Shown: positions 17,070-25,343, counted from the first letter of the stretch. The stretch is DNA of 64,000 nt from Paraburkholderia caffeinitolerans (GCF_902859945.1 NZ_CADIKL010000025.1:42447-106446), one strand, 5' to 3'. The notes: a model not told the origin generated them from the letters alone. Made by a program: numbers and translations.

Positions 17070-17090
17070 CAATACAGTTTGTCCGTATTG
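17070..17090. promoter_or_regulatory. Inverted repeat, likely MocR operator
   Basis: CAATAC (17070-17075) and GTATTG (17085-17090) form a perfect 6-base inverted repeat with a 9-base spacer in the 117-base divergent region between the MocR and EamA genes. Two copies of TGTACTG flank it (17054 and 17089). The position just upstream of the regulator's own start fits autoregulation plus control of the exporter. Confidence 0.5.
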
Positions 17091-17169
17091 TACTGATCCT
17101 TGGCTTACCGGTTTGCTGCCGCGCGCGCATGATGCATCGACTGACATCGCTCCCTTTCGACCACGACTC

Positions 17170-18087
17170 ATGCGCAAACCTCTCGACTCCACCACCGACG
17201 GCTGGCTCTGCGGCCTCGCGGGCGTGCTGATCTTCAGCGGCTCGCTGCCCGCCACGCGGCTGGCCGTGCTCGGCCTCGATCCGCTCTTTCTCACCGGCGC
17301 GCGCGCCACGCTCGCGGGCGCGCTCGGCGCGCTGCTGCTGCTCGTCCTGCGCGCGCCCCGGCCCGAGCGGCACGAGGTCTGGCCGCTCGTGATCGTGGCG
17401 CTCGGCGTGGTGGTGGGGTTTCCGCTGCTCACCGCGCTTGCGCTGCGCCATGTGAGCTCGGCGCATGCGATCGTGTTCGTCGGCCTGTTGCCGCTCGCCA
17501 CCGCGATCTTCGGCGTGCTGCGCGCCGGCGAGCGTCCGCAGCCCGCGTTCTGGGTCTTCTCGGCGATCGGCAGCGGCGCCGTGGTTGCATTCGCGCTGCG
17601 TCACGGCGTGGACGCCTCGCCCATCGGCGACGCGCTGATGCTGGCCGCCATCGTCGCCTGCGGGCTGGGCTATGCGGAAGGCGCGCGGCTCTCGCGGCGT
17701 CTCGGCGGCTGGCAGGTGATCTGCTGGGCGCTCGTGATCTCGCTGCCGGTGATGGCGCCGCTCGCGTGGGCGTTCCTGCCCGCTTCGTTCGCGGCGGTGG
17801 GCGCGGCTTCGTGGTGGGGGCTCGCCTATGTGTCGCTCTTCAGCATGCTGATCGGCTTTGTGTTCTGGTATCGCGGCCTCGCGCTCGGCGGCATTGCGGG
17901 CGTGGGCCAGCTGCAATTGCTGCAGCCGTTCTTCGGTTTCGTGCTTGCCGCACTGCTGCTGCACGAGGCAGTGCCGCCCGCGATGATCGCCGTGACCGTC
18001 GTGGTGATCGGCTGCGTGGCCGGGGCGCGCCGCTTCGGGCGTGGCGCTGCGGCGTCGACCCGTGCGCCGCAGGCGCAGCGCGGGTGA
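17170..18087 (+). CDS. EamA/DMT-family transporter
   Basis: A 305-residue inner-membrane protein with ten predicted helices in two EamA repeats: GVLIFSGSLPATRLAVLGLD and FLTGARATLAGALGAL in the first, and AYVSLFSMLIGFVFWYRGLALGG and GVGQLQLLQPFFGFVLAALL in the second. Family members export amino acids, nucleosides or other small metabolites. The ATG at 17170 is the first one after the divergent operator region and begins directly before TM1; an earlier open frame overlaps the regulator and is rejected. Divergent placement with a MocR regulator suggests export of an amino acid or amine whose PLP adduct is sensed. Confidence 0.88.
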   Translation: MRKPLDSTTDGWLCGLAGVLIFSGSLPATRLAVLGLDPLFLTGARATLAGALGALLLLVLRAPRPERHEVWPLVIVALGVVVGFPLLTALALRHVSSAHAIVFVGLLPLATAIFGVLRAGERPQPAFWVFSAIGSGAVVAFALRHGVDASPIGDALMLAAIVACGLGYAEGARLSRRLGGWQVICWALVISLPVMAPLAWAFLPASFAAVGAASWWGLAYVSLFSMLIGFVFWYRGLALGGIAGVGQLQLLQPFFGFVLAALLLHEAVPPAMIAVTVVVIGCVAGARRFGRGAAASTRAPQAQRG

Positions 18088-18227
18088 CGTTGCCGCCGGG
18101 CTTCGCGATTTTTGACGCGCTTCATTTCGAAGTCGGCCCGAGGCATAGTGAACAGCGTTGCCGCGCTGTTCAACAGGCCTGTTGCACCTATGTGCCCGCG
18201 CGGCGCACACGAACCCGCGCCCGCCCC

Positions 18228-18797
18228 ATGAATGCTTCCCGGAACACCCCTCACATCGACGCGCCCATGCTGCGCGACGCCACGCCCGCCGACTTTCCCG
18301 CCATCGCGGCGATCTACGCGCATCACGTGCTGCACGGCGCGGCCTCGTTCGAAGAGCACCCGCCCTCGCAGGACGAACTGCTGCGCCGCCACGCCGCCGT
18401 GCGTGAGCAAGGCTTGCCGTGGCTCGTTGCCGAAATCGACGGCCGGGTGGCCGGCTACTGCTACGCCACACCCTATCGTCCCCGCGCGGCGTACCGCTAC
18501 ACCGTCGAAGATTCGATCTATATCGACGAAGCCTTTCGCGGACGTGGTCTCGGCCGCACGCTCCTCGAAGCGCTGATCGCGCGCTGCGAGGCCGGCCCGT
18601 GGCGGCAGATGATCGCCGTGGTCGCCGACCCGAAAGGCGGCTCGCTCGCGCTGCACGAGAGCCTCGGCTTCGAGCTCGTGGGCACGCTGCGCGCTGTCGG
18701 CTTCAAGCACGGCGCGTGGCGCGACACGACGCTCATGCAGCGCGCGCTAGGCGACGGCGCACGCACCTTGCCGCACCGTTCAGCGCACGCCAGCTAG
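18228..18797 (+). CDS. GNAT N-acetyltransferase (phosphinothricin/methionine-sulfoximine acetyltransferase-like)
   Basis: A 189-residue acetyltransferase. It carries MLRDATPADFPAIAAIYAHH at the N-terminus, FEEHPPS (substrate loop of the PPT acetyltransferase group), the acetyl-CoA P-loop in DEAFRGRGLGRTLLEALI, and IAVVADPKGGSLALHESLGF followed by GFKHGAWRDTTLMQ at the C-terminus. These are typical of the Pat/MddA group, which acetylates the amino group of phosphinothricin, methionine sulfoximine or similar compounds. A second in-frame ATG at 18267 would remove only 13 unconserved residues. It stands 140 bases after the EamA gene in the same direction, so co-transcription is possible. Confidence 0.85.
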   Translation: MNASRNTPHIDAPMLRDATPADFPAIAAIYAHHVLHGAASFEEHPPSQDELLRRHAAVREQGLPWLVAEIDGRVAGYCYATPYRPRAAYRYTVEDSIYIDEAFRGRGLGRTLLEALIARCEAGPWRQMIAVVADPKGGSLALHESLGFELVGTLRAVGFKHGAWRDTTLMQRALGDGARTLPHRSAHAS

Positions 18798-18913
18798 CGC
18801 ACGAATTGCGCACCAGGCGGCTCGCGACCGCGTGCGCCTTTACAATACGTCCTCTATACAGACAGGCAGACCGGCCGCGCGCCGGTCCGGCAGACTTCGA
18901 GGACTTCGCGCTT

Positions 18914-19777
18914 ATGGCATCCCTGTTCAATCACATTCAACCGTCCAACTGGAATTTCCTGTGGGACGCGCTCACCGGCTTCGCGCTGCGGCTTTGCGCG
19001 GCCATTGCGATTCTCTGGATCGGCTGGTGGATTGCGCGGCGCGTCGGTAACTGGTTCTCGCGCCAGGAAAGCATCGACGCCACGCTGCGCCCCATCGTGC
19101 GCGATTCGTCGCTGTGGGGCGTGCGCCTCATCGCGATCGTCGGCGCGCTCTCGCAGGTCGGCGTGCAGACCGCGAGCATCGTGGCCGTGCTCGGCGCCGC
19201 GGGTCTCGCCATCGGCCTCGCGCTGCAAGGCACGCTGCAGAACATCGCTGCCGGCATCATGTTGCTGCTGCTGCGCCCCTTCAAGGTGGGCGACTATATC
19301 GACGGCGGCAGCGGCGCGAGCGTCGCCGGCACCGTGGAAGAAGTGAATCTCTTCACGACGCGCCTCACGAAGCCCGACGGCATTTGCGAATACGTGCCCA
19401 ACAGCGGCCTGTGGAGCAATTCGATCCGCAATTACAGCCGCAATCCCACGCGCCGCCTCGACCTCGAAGTGGAAATCTCCGTAAGCGACGATGTGAACCG
19501 CGCCCTCGAGGTGCTGCGCAAGCTGGCCACCGCCGAGCCGCACGTGCTGGAATCGCCGGCTCCGCAAGTGATGGTGAGCCGCTTCGACGATAGCACCGCC
19601 GTGCTGAATATCCGCGTCTGGTCCACCATCGACACGTTCTGGGACATGCGCTGGAGCCTCGCGCGCAAGGTGCGCCAGGCGCTCACCGACGCACAGTGCG
19701 CACTGCCGCTGCGCACGCGCGAGCTGCATATCGTGCAGGCGCCATCGACGCAATCGGCCGCGCAGGGCAGCGCATGA
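18914..19777 (+). CDS. mscS: Small-conductance mechanosensitive channel (MscS family)
   Basis: A 287-residue protein, the length of E. coli MscS. Transmembrane helices lie at about 18-40 and 62-85, followed by the pore-lining TM3 (VAVLGAAGLAIGLALQGTLQ), rich in Gly/Ala as in the family, then IAAGIMLLLLRPFKVGDYID, the MscS signature, and the beta-rich cytoplasmic cage domain. Heptameric channels of this type release solutes on hypo-osmotic shock. The start at 18914 was chosen because earlier in-frame sequence overlaps the acetyltransferase gene. A TACAAT hexamer near 18841 may be its -10. It is 46 bases upstream of the Kch-like gene and probably co-transcribed. Confidence 0.92.
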   Translation: MASLFNHIQPSNWNFLWDALTGFALRLCAAIAILWIGWWIARRVGNWFSRQESIDATLRPIVRDSSLWGVRLIAIVGALSQVGVQTASIVAVLGAAGLAIGLALQGTLQNIAAGIMLLLLRPFKVGDYIDGGSGASVAGTVEEVNLFTTRLTKPDGICEYVPNSGLWSNSIRNYSRNPTRRLDLEVEISVSDDVNRALEVLRKLATAEPHVLESPAPQVMVSRFDDSTAVLNIRVWSTIDTFWDMRWSLARKVRQALTDAQCALPLRTRELHIVQAPSTQSAAQGSA

Positions 19778-19823
19778 TCCGCACGACGTGGAATCACCGA
19801 GCCGCCGAATCCACCAAGCCCGC

Positions 19824-21008
19824 ATGAAAGCCTTCGCACGCCGCCTGCGCACGTTCGCCACCCAGCTCGTGCCGCACGGGTATCTCGCGCTGCTGCTCGT
19901 CATCGACGGGCTGATGCTGCTGCGCCCCGTCGCCGAAAACGCGCTGCGCCAGTCGCGCGGCTCATGGTACGAGGACTGGATCACGCTCATCAATGCGTTC
20001 GGCGTGCTCGCGCTGCCGCAGGCCGTGATCGCGGCGGGCCTCACGACCATGGCGATCGGCATCGCGCTGCGCGCCCGCGTGGCGTGGGTGATTTCGCTGT
20101 TGCTGCTCGCGGCGGCGGCGGGCATCAGCCGGTGGGGCGACTATCGCAGCGGCGTGATGTTCGCCTTCACGCTCGCGCTGGCCGTCGCACTGCTCGTTTA
20201 CTGGCGGCGCTTCGACCGCTCGAGCTTCGCCGCCAGCACATTGTTCGCGGTCCTGAGCATTGGCTCGTTGCTCATCTACGCGATGTTCGGCGCGCTCTAT
20301 CTCGGCGACCAGTTCGCGCCGCCCATCCGCACCATGGTGACGGCGTTCTACTTCTCGATCGTGTCGATGTCGACCGTGGGCTACGGCGATATCGTGCCGC
20401 ACTCGGACACCGCGCGGCTCTTCACGGCCTCGATCATCGTGCTCGGCATCACCGTGTTCGCCACGTCGATCAGCGCCGTGCTCGGGCCGGTGATTGGCGG
20501 CAAGCTCAAACGCATTGTGACCGGAGGCATCTCCAACGTGACCCGCAAAAACCATTATTTGATCGTCGGCGCTTCGCCGCTCGCGCACAGCGTGTACGCG
20601 GGCCTGAAGAAGCGCGGCTACGCCGTCACGGTGATCGTGTCGCCGGGCACGCAGCACAACTATCCGCCCGAAGCCGATCTCGTGGAAGGCGATGCGAGCG
20701 ACACGGCCACGCTGCATCATGCGGGCGCGGAAACCGCGCTCTCGGTGCTCGCGCTGCGCATGGACGACGCCGAGAACGCCTTCGTGATCCTCGCGATCAA
20801 GGAGCTCGCGCCGAAGGTGCGCACCGTGGCGCTCGTGAACGACAGCCGCAACCTGCAGCGCCTGCGCCTGCTGCAGCCCGACATGGTGTTCTCGCCGCAG
20901 TTGCTCGCGGGCGAGTTGCTCGCGCGCACGCTCAACAACGAGACCATCGACAACACGCTCGTCGAGCATCTGCTGTTCGGCAAGGCGCAGGCGGGCGAGA
21001 CGTCGTGA
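19824..21008 (+). CDS. kch: Kch-like voltage-gated potassium channel with RCK domain
   Basis: A 394-residue channel. Five or six hydrophobic helices occupy about 15-215, ending with the selectivity filter TVGYGD (about 185) and its pore helix. The C-terminal RCK/TrkA-N domain starts at NHYLIVGASPLAHSVYAGLK and retains DLVEGDASDTATLHHAG, DDAENAFVILAIKEL, DSRNLQRLRLLQPD and FSPQLLAGELLARTLN, strikingly like E. coli Kch. It should conduct K+ across the inner membrane. An alternative start 36 bases upstream (19788) is possible. Pairing with mscS suggests a joint osmotic or membrane-potential role (inference). Confidence 0.88.
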   Translation: MKAFARRLRTFATQLVPHGYLALLLVIDGLMLLRPVAENALRQSRGSWYEDWITLINAFGVLALPQAVIAAGLTTMAIGIALRARVAWVISLLLLAAAAGISRWGDYRSGVMFAFTLALAVALLVYWRRFDRSSFAASTLFAVLSIGSLLIYAMFGALYLGDQFAPPIRTMVTAFYFSIVSMSTVGYGDIVPHSDTARLFTASIIVLGITVFATSISAVLGPVIGGKLKRIVTGGISNVTRKNHYLIVGASPLAHSVYAGLKKRGYAVTVIVSPGTQHNYPPEADLVEGDASDTATLHHAGAETALSVLALRMDDAENAFVILAIKELAPKVRTVALVNDSRNLQRLRLLQPDMVFSPQLLAGELLARTLNNETIDNTLVEHLLFGKAQAGETS

Positions 21009-21123
21009 TGCGACGGAGTGACGAGAGAAAATCGACTTAAACGATCCCTCTCAAATTTCGGAACTCTAACTCCCTTTATGATCTGCCGGTCGCACAGGTA
21101 GAGATGAGAGGAGCGCTGATCGA

Positions 21124-21555
21124 ATGAGTAACGCATACAACTACGGAAGTCATAGAAATCTGACGCCCGCCGAATTTTTCTTATTTATCGCAGTAGGTGA
21201 AACATGCGAGCAGCTTGGCATCGACGACGTTGAAGCTGTCCTATTAATTTTGTCCGGACTTCCGTTACTACCTACGAGGGCCAAACCGATGGGGGCAACG
21301 AAAGGTACATCCGTCGCCTCTGTCATGTCTAGATCGTTGTTCAGATACGAACTCAAGCACAAAGTGTTACCGACCTTCACACTGAATAGCATCAAGCGAT
21401 TCCGGTGGATTCTGACGCACAGGCTAAGCGTCTTTGTCGGCCGAACCATCCCGGGCGTTGGCTGGATCATGCTGGCAAATGACGTTTGCCAAATCACGTT
21501 CCATACGATCATTAAATACAATCGAAACGTTGCGCCTGAAGACAGGGTGTTTTGA
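21124..21555 (+). CDS. STM2901-type small protein of unknown function
   Basis: A 143-residue protein whose sequence resembles, from memory, the small Salmonella STM2901-like family: an N-terminal NLTPAEFFLFIAVGETCEQL, a central LPTRAKPMGATKGTSVASV and a C-terminal VGRTIPGVGWIMLANDV with one hydrophobic segment. No catalytic motif is visible and no function is known to me. Base composition is clearly AT-richer than the neighbours and codon use includes many A/T-ending codons, as expected of transferred DNA. A GAGAGGAG Shine-Dalgarno lies upstream of the ATG. The stop codon overlaps the next gene's start, so the pair is translationally coupled. Confidence 0.6.
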   Translation: MSNAYNYGSHRNLTPAEFFLFIAVGETCEQLGIDDVEAVLLILSGLPLLPTRAKPMGATKGTSVASVMSRSLFRYELKHKVLPTFTLNSIKRFRWILTHRLSVFVGRTIPGVGWIMLANDVCQITFHTIIKYNRNVAPEDRVF

Positions 21556-21908
21556 TGAAAAGCCGTTCATGGGAAAGTCTGGAGTCGTTCGTTAGACAGG
21601 AAGCTTGCATTTCATCGAAAAAATCGATTACGCCCGTTACGTCCGTCGAGGACGATTTAGGGCAGCAAGGCGACGACGCCGATCTTTTCATGCAACGATT
21701 CTTCGAAGCTTTCGACGTAGATCGTGGAGACTATGACTTCCATCGATATTTCTTGATGGAAGGAGAAGGCGTTCTTTATCACCTTCTCTCCAAATATCTG
21801 ATGAGACGAAATCACACTTTGAAAAGAGAACCGCTAACAGTCGGGATGCTTCATGCGGCGTTGCTCAACGGCAAATGGGACTCCGGAGCGCTGTCACAGC
21901 ACAAGTAG
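21555..21908 (+). CDS. DUF1493-type small protein
   Basis: A 117-residue, mostly helical, acidic protein resembling the DUF1493 family: FMQRFFEAFDVDRGDYDFHRYF in the middle and REPLTVGMLHAALLNGKWD at the end, which is the family's most conserved block. No signal peptide or membrane segment. The ATG at 21555 shares one base with the TGA of the preceding gene; a TTG one codon earlier is the alternative. Like its partner it is AT-rich compared with the window. The fold recalls small four-helix carrier-like proteins, but I see no DSL-type attachment serine. Function unknown; the coupled pair is most likely one small functional unit. Confidence 0.6.
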   Translation: MKSRSWESLESFVRQEACISSKKSITPVTSVEDDLGQQGDDADLFMQRFFEAFDVDRGDYDFHRYFLMEGEGVLYHLLSKYLMRRNHTLKREPLTVGMLHAALLNGKWDSGALSQHK

Positions 21909-21913
21909 GATTC

Positions 21914-21934
21914 GCCGCTGCCGACGGCTTTTTT
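21914..21934 (+). terminator. Weak Rho-independent terminator after the DUF1493 gene
   Basis: A short GCCG/CGGC stem (21914-21917 with 21925-21928) is directly followed by six T residues. The stem is weak, so efficiency is doubtful, but the position six bases after the stop codon and before a convergent gene fits. Confidence 0.35.
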
Positions 21935-21956
21935 CTCAACACAGCGCTGCGCCGCT

Positions 21957-22514
21957 TCAGCGCTTAGCAGGCGGCAGGCGGCGAAACAGCGTGGGATAGT
22001 CGATCACGAGGCCGTCTTCATCGACGCGCAGGTTCGCGGTGAAGTCGCGGAAGATGCCTTCGTAGCGGTATTCGCGATCGGGCTCGATGCAGACATAGGC
22101 CTGCTCGACGCGTTTGGGCTCGAGCCCCGGCGCCGCGATATAGGCGACCTCGATCGGCCGGCGTTCGCCGCGCGCGAGATTCAGGCGCCGGATCGGCAGC
22201 GAATTCGTGAACGGCGTGGCCGCGATGTCGATATCGATGCAGCCTTCGATCGCCTCGAGCACGCGGCCTTCGCCATCGCGCCAGTGCCCGTGGCCATCGC
22301 CGTGCATCGCGAATGCCTTGCCGCCCATCACGCGGAACGCCGCGTAAGTCGCGCGCCAATGTGCGTCGCAATGCACCGTGTAGCAAAGGCCATAGGCCTG
22401 GCCGTAGCGCTGCCCGACCACCACGCTTTCCACGCGGATCGCGCCGCCGCTCGAATCGAAGGCCAGATGCTCGATGCCTTCGCCCTCTTCCGACACCCAA
22501 CGTAGCTCACGCAT
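21957..22514 (-). CDS. Putative glycolipid-binding domain protein (DUF1089 type)
   Basis: A 185-residue soluble protein that fits the putative glycolipid-binding family. It starts MRELRWVSEEGEGIEHLAF and has the typical repeated beta segments: IRVESVVVGQRYGQAYGLCY, HCDAHWRATYAAFRVMGG, IDIDIAATPFTNSLPIRRLN and EVAYIAAPGLEPKRVEQAYV. No signal peptide. The family name derives from structure-based prediction; biological role is not established. The ATG at 22514 was preferred over a longer frame to 22778, whose extension is low-complexity and lies in the divergent region before the urea transporter. Confidence 0.75.
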   Translation of the reverse strand: MRELRWVSEEGEGIEHLAFDSSGGAIRVESVVVGQRYGQAYGLCYTVHCDAHWRATYAAFRVMGGKAFAMHGDGHGHWRDGEGRVLEAIEGCIDIDIAATPFTNSLPIRRLNLARGERRPIEVAYIAAPGLEPKRVEQAYVCIEPDREYRYEGIFRDFTANLRVDEDGLVIDYPTLFRRLPPAKR

Positions 22515-22770
22515 GGCTCGTCTCCTTGCAGGCCGCAGCAGCGGCCATCCCAGTGGGCATACCACCAGGAATACTACCGGCAAATAGCGACTATCAACGC
22601 CCGCGCATGCGCAAGATGGGCCGCTTCGCCTATCCTCGCGCTGCGGGCCGACCGGGCGCGGTTTCCGGCCCGCCGCTTTTGTTTTGGTCCGCCTTGTGGT
22701 CCACTCTGGCCCCGACCCGCTCGAATCCGCATTTCCCAGGCCGCGCCTTCCTCGTTCCCGTTCGCCCATC

Positions 22771-23874
22771 ATGTCCACCCCAGCGCCCGCTCAAGCCAAT
22801 CCGGACGCCGCTTTCGCCAGCCCAACCGCCAACGCTGCGGCCACGGACGCCCCGCCAGGCTTCACCGAGCACGTGCGCACGCTGCTGCGCAGCCTCGGCC
22901 AGATCGTCCTGCAGCGGCATGCCGGCACCGGCGTCTGCCTGCTCGCGGCGCTCGCGCTGTGCGACCTGTGGCTCGCGTGCGCGGCGGTAATCGGCGCGGC
23001 GACGGCCAATCTCTGCGCGCGAAGGGCCGGCCACCCGTACGCGGAGATCCGCGACGGCCTCGTAGGCTTCAATGGCGCGCTTGCCGGACTGGCGGCCATC
23101 ACGTTCGCGGGCGAGAACGTCACGGCCGCGGTGCTCGCCGTGCTCGCGGCGGCGGCCACCGCGTGGATCGGCGCGCAGCTCGTGCGCTGGCTGCGCCGCG
23201 TGGGCCTGTCCGTCTATTCGGCGCCCTGCCTCCTCGCGACCTGGCCCTGGATGGCGCTGGGCTTCGGCAACCAGCGCACCACGATGGCCAGCGCCATCGC
23301 GTCGGCCCATCTGGCCCCGTCCTGGCTCGATGCGGCGGCGGGCGTATTGAGCGGCGTCGCGCAAACCACCTTCGCCACGGGCGCGCTACCGGGCCTCGTG
23401 CTGCTCGCGGGCCTCGTCTGGTCGTCGCGCCGGGCCGCGGCCTACGCGCTCGGCGGCGCGGCGCTCGCGACCGTCATCGAATACGCCGTCGGTGTGCCGC
23501 CCGCGAGCTTCACGGCAGGCCTGTGCGGTTTCAACGGCGCGCTCGCGGCGCTTGCGGCCAGCTCGCTCGGCCCGCGCGCCGCAATCTGTGCGACGATGCT
23601 TGCCGCGGCGCTGCATCTGAGCGCCATGCGTTTGGGCATGCCCGGCATGACCGCTCCGTTCGCGCTCGCCGGATGGACCGCCCACAGCGCGTGGCGCCTG
23701 ATCACGCCGGGCGGGCCACGGTCGCGCCAGGCGCCTGCGCCGGGCGCGGTGGCAAAATCACCCGAAATCGGCGCCGACACCGCGCACGGCGCGCTGCCCG
23801 ATGAAACGGGCAAATTCGCCACGCTGCACATCGGGACGCAAATCGAGCCCGGCACCCGTCCCGAAGTCCGCTGA
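22771..23874 (+). CDS. Urea transporter (UT family)
   Basis: A 367-residue inner-membrane channel-type transporter with two homologous halves. Each half carries the UT signature: GLVGFNGALAGLAAITF (about 110) and GLCGFNGALAALAASSL (about 255), with hydrophobic helices around them. The N-terminal 40 residues are Ala/Pro-rich and the C-terminal 45 residues are polar, both probably disordered. The family lets urea cross the membrane by facilitated diffusion. No urease genes occur in this window. The ATG at 22771 is followed by a plausible cytoplasmic tail. It is only 33 bases upstream of the class II aldolase gene and likely co-transcribed with it. Confidence 0.85.
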   Translation: MSTPAPAQANPDAAFASPTANAAATDAPPGFTEHVRTLLRSLGQIVLQRHAGTGVCLLAALALCDLWLACAAVIGAATANLCARRAGHPYAEIRDGLVGFNGALAGLAAITFAGENVTAAVLAVLAAAATAWIGAQLVRWLRRVGLSVYSAPCLLATWPWMALGFGNQRTTMASAIASAHLAPSWLDAAAGVLSGVAQTTFATGALPGLVLLAGLVWSSRRAAAYALGGAALATVIEYAVGVPPASFTAGLCGFNGALAALAASSLGPRAAICATMLAAALHLSAMRLGMPGMTAPFALAGWTAHSAWRLITPGGPRSRQAPAPGAVAKSPEIGADTAHGALPDETGKFATLHIGTQIEPGTRPEVR

Positions 23875-23907
23875 AGTTCACCGAAATTCGCTGAAGGAGA
23901 GCAGTCC

Positions 23908-24684
23908 ATGTCATTCGCCCATCGTCCGGCCAGCATTGCCGCCGACGCCGCCCCGCCCTCCGCCGAGGAGCAGCAGCTGCGCGTGGACCTTGCCGCCGCC
24001 TACCGGCTCATCGCGCTCTACGGCTGGGACGACCTGATCTACACGCACGTCTCCGCCGCCGTGCCCGGCGAGCCCGGCCGCTTCCTGATCAACCCGTTCG
24101 GCCTCGCCTTCGACGAGGTGTGCGCCTCGAATCTGGTGAAGATCGACACCGAAGGGCGCATCGTCGGCAACAGCGTGCATCCGGTCAACGCAACCGGTTT
24201 CGCGCTGCACGCGGCCGTGCACCTCGCGCGCCCCGACGCCGTGTGCGTGATGCATCTGCACAATACGGCGGGCATCGCCGTCTCGATCCAGCGCGACGGC
24301 CTGCTGCCCGCCTCGCAGCATGCGCTGCGCTTCTACGGCCAGCTTGGCTGGCACGACTACGAAGGGCTCTCGTTCTCGCCTGCCGAAGGCACGCGCCTCA
24401 CGGCGAGCCTGGGCGCGCATCCCGCGATGCTGCTGCGCAACCACGGCACGCTCACCACGGGCCGCACCATCGCCGAAGCATTCGTGCTGATGGCGACGCT
24501 CATCAAGGCCTGCGAGATCCAGTTGCAGGCCCAGGCGGGCGGCGTGCCGCTCGTGCTGCCCACGCCCGAAGTCTGCGCGCACACGGCAGAGCAACTGCGC
24601 GACGGCGGCGCGATCGAAGGCGTGCTCGAATGGCCCGCACTGCTGCGCAAGCTCGACCGCATCGACACGTCATATCGCGACTGA
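23908..24684 (+). CDS. Class II aldolase/adducin family protein
   Basis: A 258-residue protein with the class II aldolase/adducin fold. It shows DLIYTHVSAAVPGEPGRFLINP, GFALHAAVHLARPDAVCVMHLHNTAG (zinc-binding His residues of HxH) and MLLRNHGTLTTGRTIAEAFV (third zinc His and Tyr region). Members act as aldolases, decarboxylating enzymes or dehydratase-like enzymes on sugar phosphates or keto acids; the bacterial stand-alone group has no fixed substrate. A GAAGGAGAG Shine-Dalgarno precedes the start. It lies in a row with the urea transporter (33 bases upstream) and the tautomerase (56 bases downstream), suggesting a small catabolic unit. Confidence 0.85.
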   Translation: MSFAHRPASIAADAAPPSAEEQQLRVDLAAAYRLIALYGWDDLIYTHVSAAVPGEPGRFLINPFGLAFDEVCASNLVKIDTEGRIVGNSVHPVNATGFALHAAVHLARPDAVCVMHLHNTAGIAVSIQRDGLLPASQHALRFYGQLGWHDYEGLSFSPAEGTRLTASLGAHPAMLLRNHGTLTTGRTIAEAFVLMATLIKACEIQLQAQAGGVPLVLPTPEVCAHTAEQLRDGGAIEGVLEWPALLRKLDRIDTSYRD

Positions 24685-24740
24685 TTGCAACTGGTCGCGA
24701 CTCAACCCGTTTCATTACCCCTGCAAACAAGGAGATCCCT

Positions 24741-24929
24741 ATGCCGACTTTCCACATCGAGATGTTCGAGGGCCGCAGCGTCGAGAAAAAGCGCGAACTC
24801 GCCGCCGCGCTCACCGAGACCACCTGCAAGGTGCTGGGCGTGGACGCCCAATCGGTCGACATCATCTTCACCGACGTGAAGACCGAAGACTGGGCGACGG
24901 GCGGCAAGCTGTGGAGCGATCCGCGCTGA
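24741..24929 (+). CDS. 4-oxalocrotonate tautomerase family protein
   Basis: A 62-residue enzyme of the 4-OT family. After removal of Met the N-terminal proline (PTFHIEMFEGRSVEKKRELA) becomes the catalytic base, and Arg11 region (EGRS) fits the substrate-binding arginine. Such enzymes are hexamers that interconvert enol and keto forms of 2-oxo acids. AAGGAG at 7 bases upstream of the ATG gives a strong ribosome site. As the last gene after the class II aldolase it may isomerise that enzyme's substrate or product. Confidence 0.85.
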   Translation: MPTFHIEMFEGRSVEKKRELAAALTETTCKVLGVDAQSVDIIFTDVKTEDWATGGKLWSDPR

Positions 24930-25343
24930 GTTAGCCCGATTGAATAGATCGTCGTCCTGACGATCTTGATGCTCCATCGCGAGGCCGCGCCGCGGCCTCG
25001 CTCCTGCCTCGCCCTCCCGATTCGAAGGTCTCGAATTCCCGCACCTGGGCGAATTGACGCACCACAGGCGCCTACAACACGAATCGCGCCCGATTTGACA
25101 CAAATTGACGCAGTGCGCACCCCACGCCGCCCAATCGATTTGCAGTGAATCCTTAATCTAAACTGATCCATATCAACGATTTAGCGCACAACTTCGTCGC
25201 TTGACGATTGACTACTGCGACACGCTGGCGCACGTCGCAGTGCAGCAAACCTCAGCCTGTTCCCCTACGCTTACGTCCATTCGCACGGCGCATCACGCGC
25301 GCGAAAACGCTTTCCGCTACGCAAGCAACTAGCAGGCACGCAC
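24930..25343 (+). other. 414-base non-coding region upstream of cioA
   Basis: No reading frame in this stretch looks real. It separates the tautomerase gene from the terminal oxidase genes and contains an ANR/FNR-like palindrome (listed separately). Several TTGAC/TTGACG strings (near 25052, 25094 and 25200) could serve as -35 elements, but I could not pair any of them with a convincing -10. Confidence 0.5.
25163..25176. promoter_or_regulatory. ANR/FNR-like binding site upstream of cioAB
   Basis: CTGATCCATATCAA matches the FNR/ANR consensus TTGAT-N4-ATCAA at nine of ten positions. It is 167 bases upstream of the first codon of cioA. In pseudomonads the cyanide-insensitive oxidase is controlled by ANR, so oxygen-dependent regulation is plausible here. 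Confidence 0.55.

Noticed and set aside
17053..18471. Upstream extension of the MocR reading frame on the - strand to 18471
   Set aside because: The 473-residue extension lies across the EamA and GNAT genes, is Arg/His-rich as typical of shadow frames, and the true start at 17052 has a Shine-Dalgarno and a homologous N-terminus.
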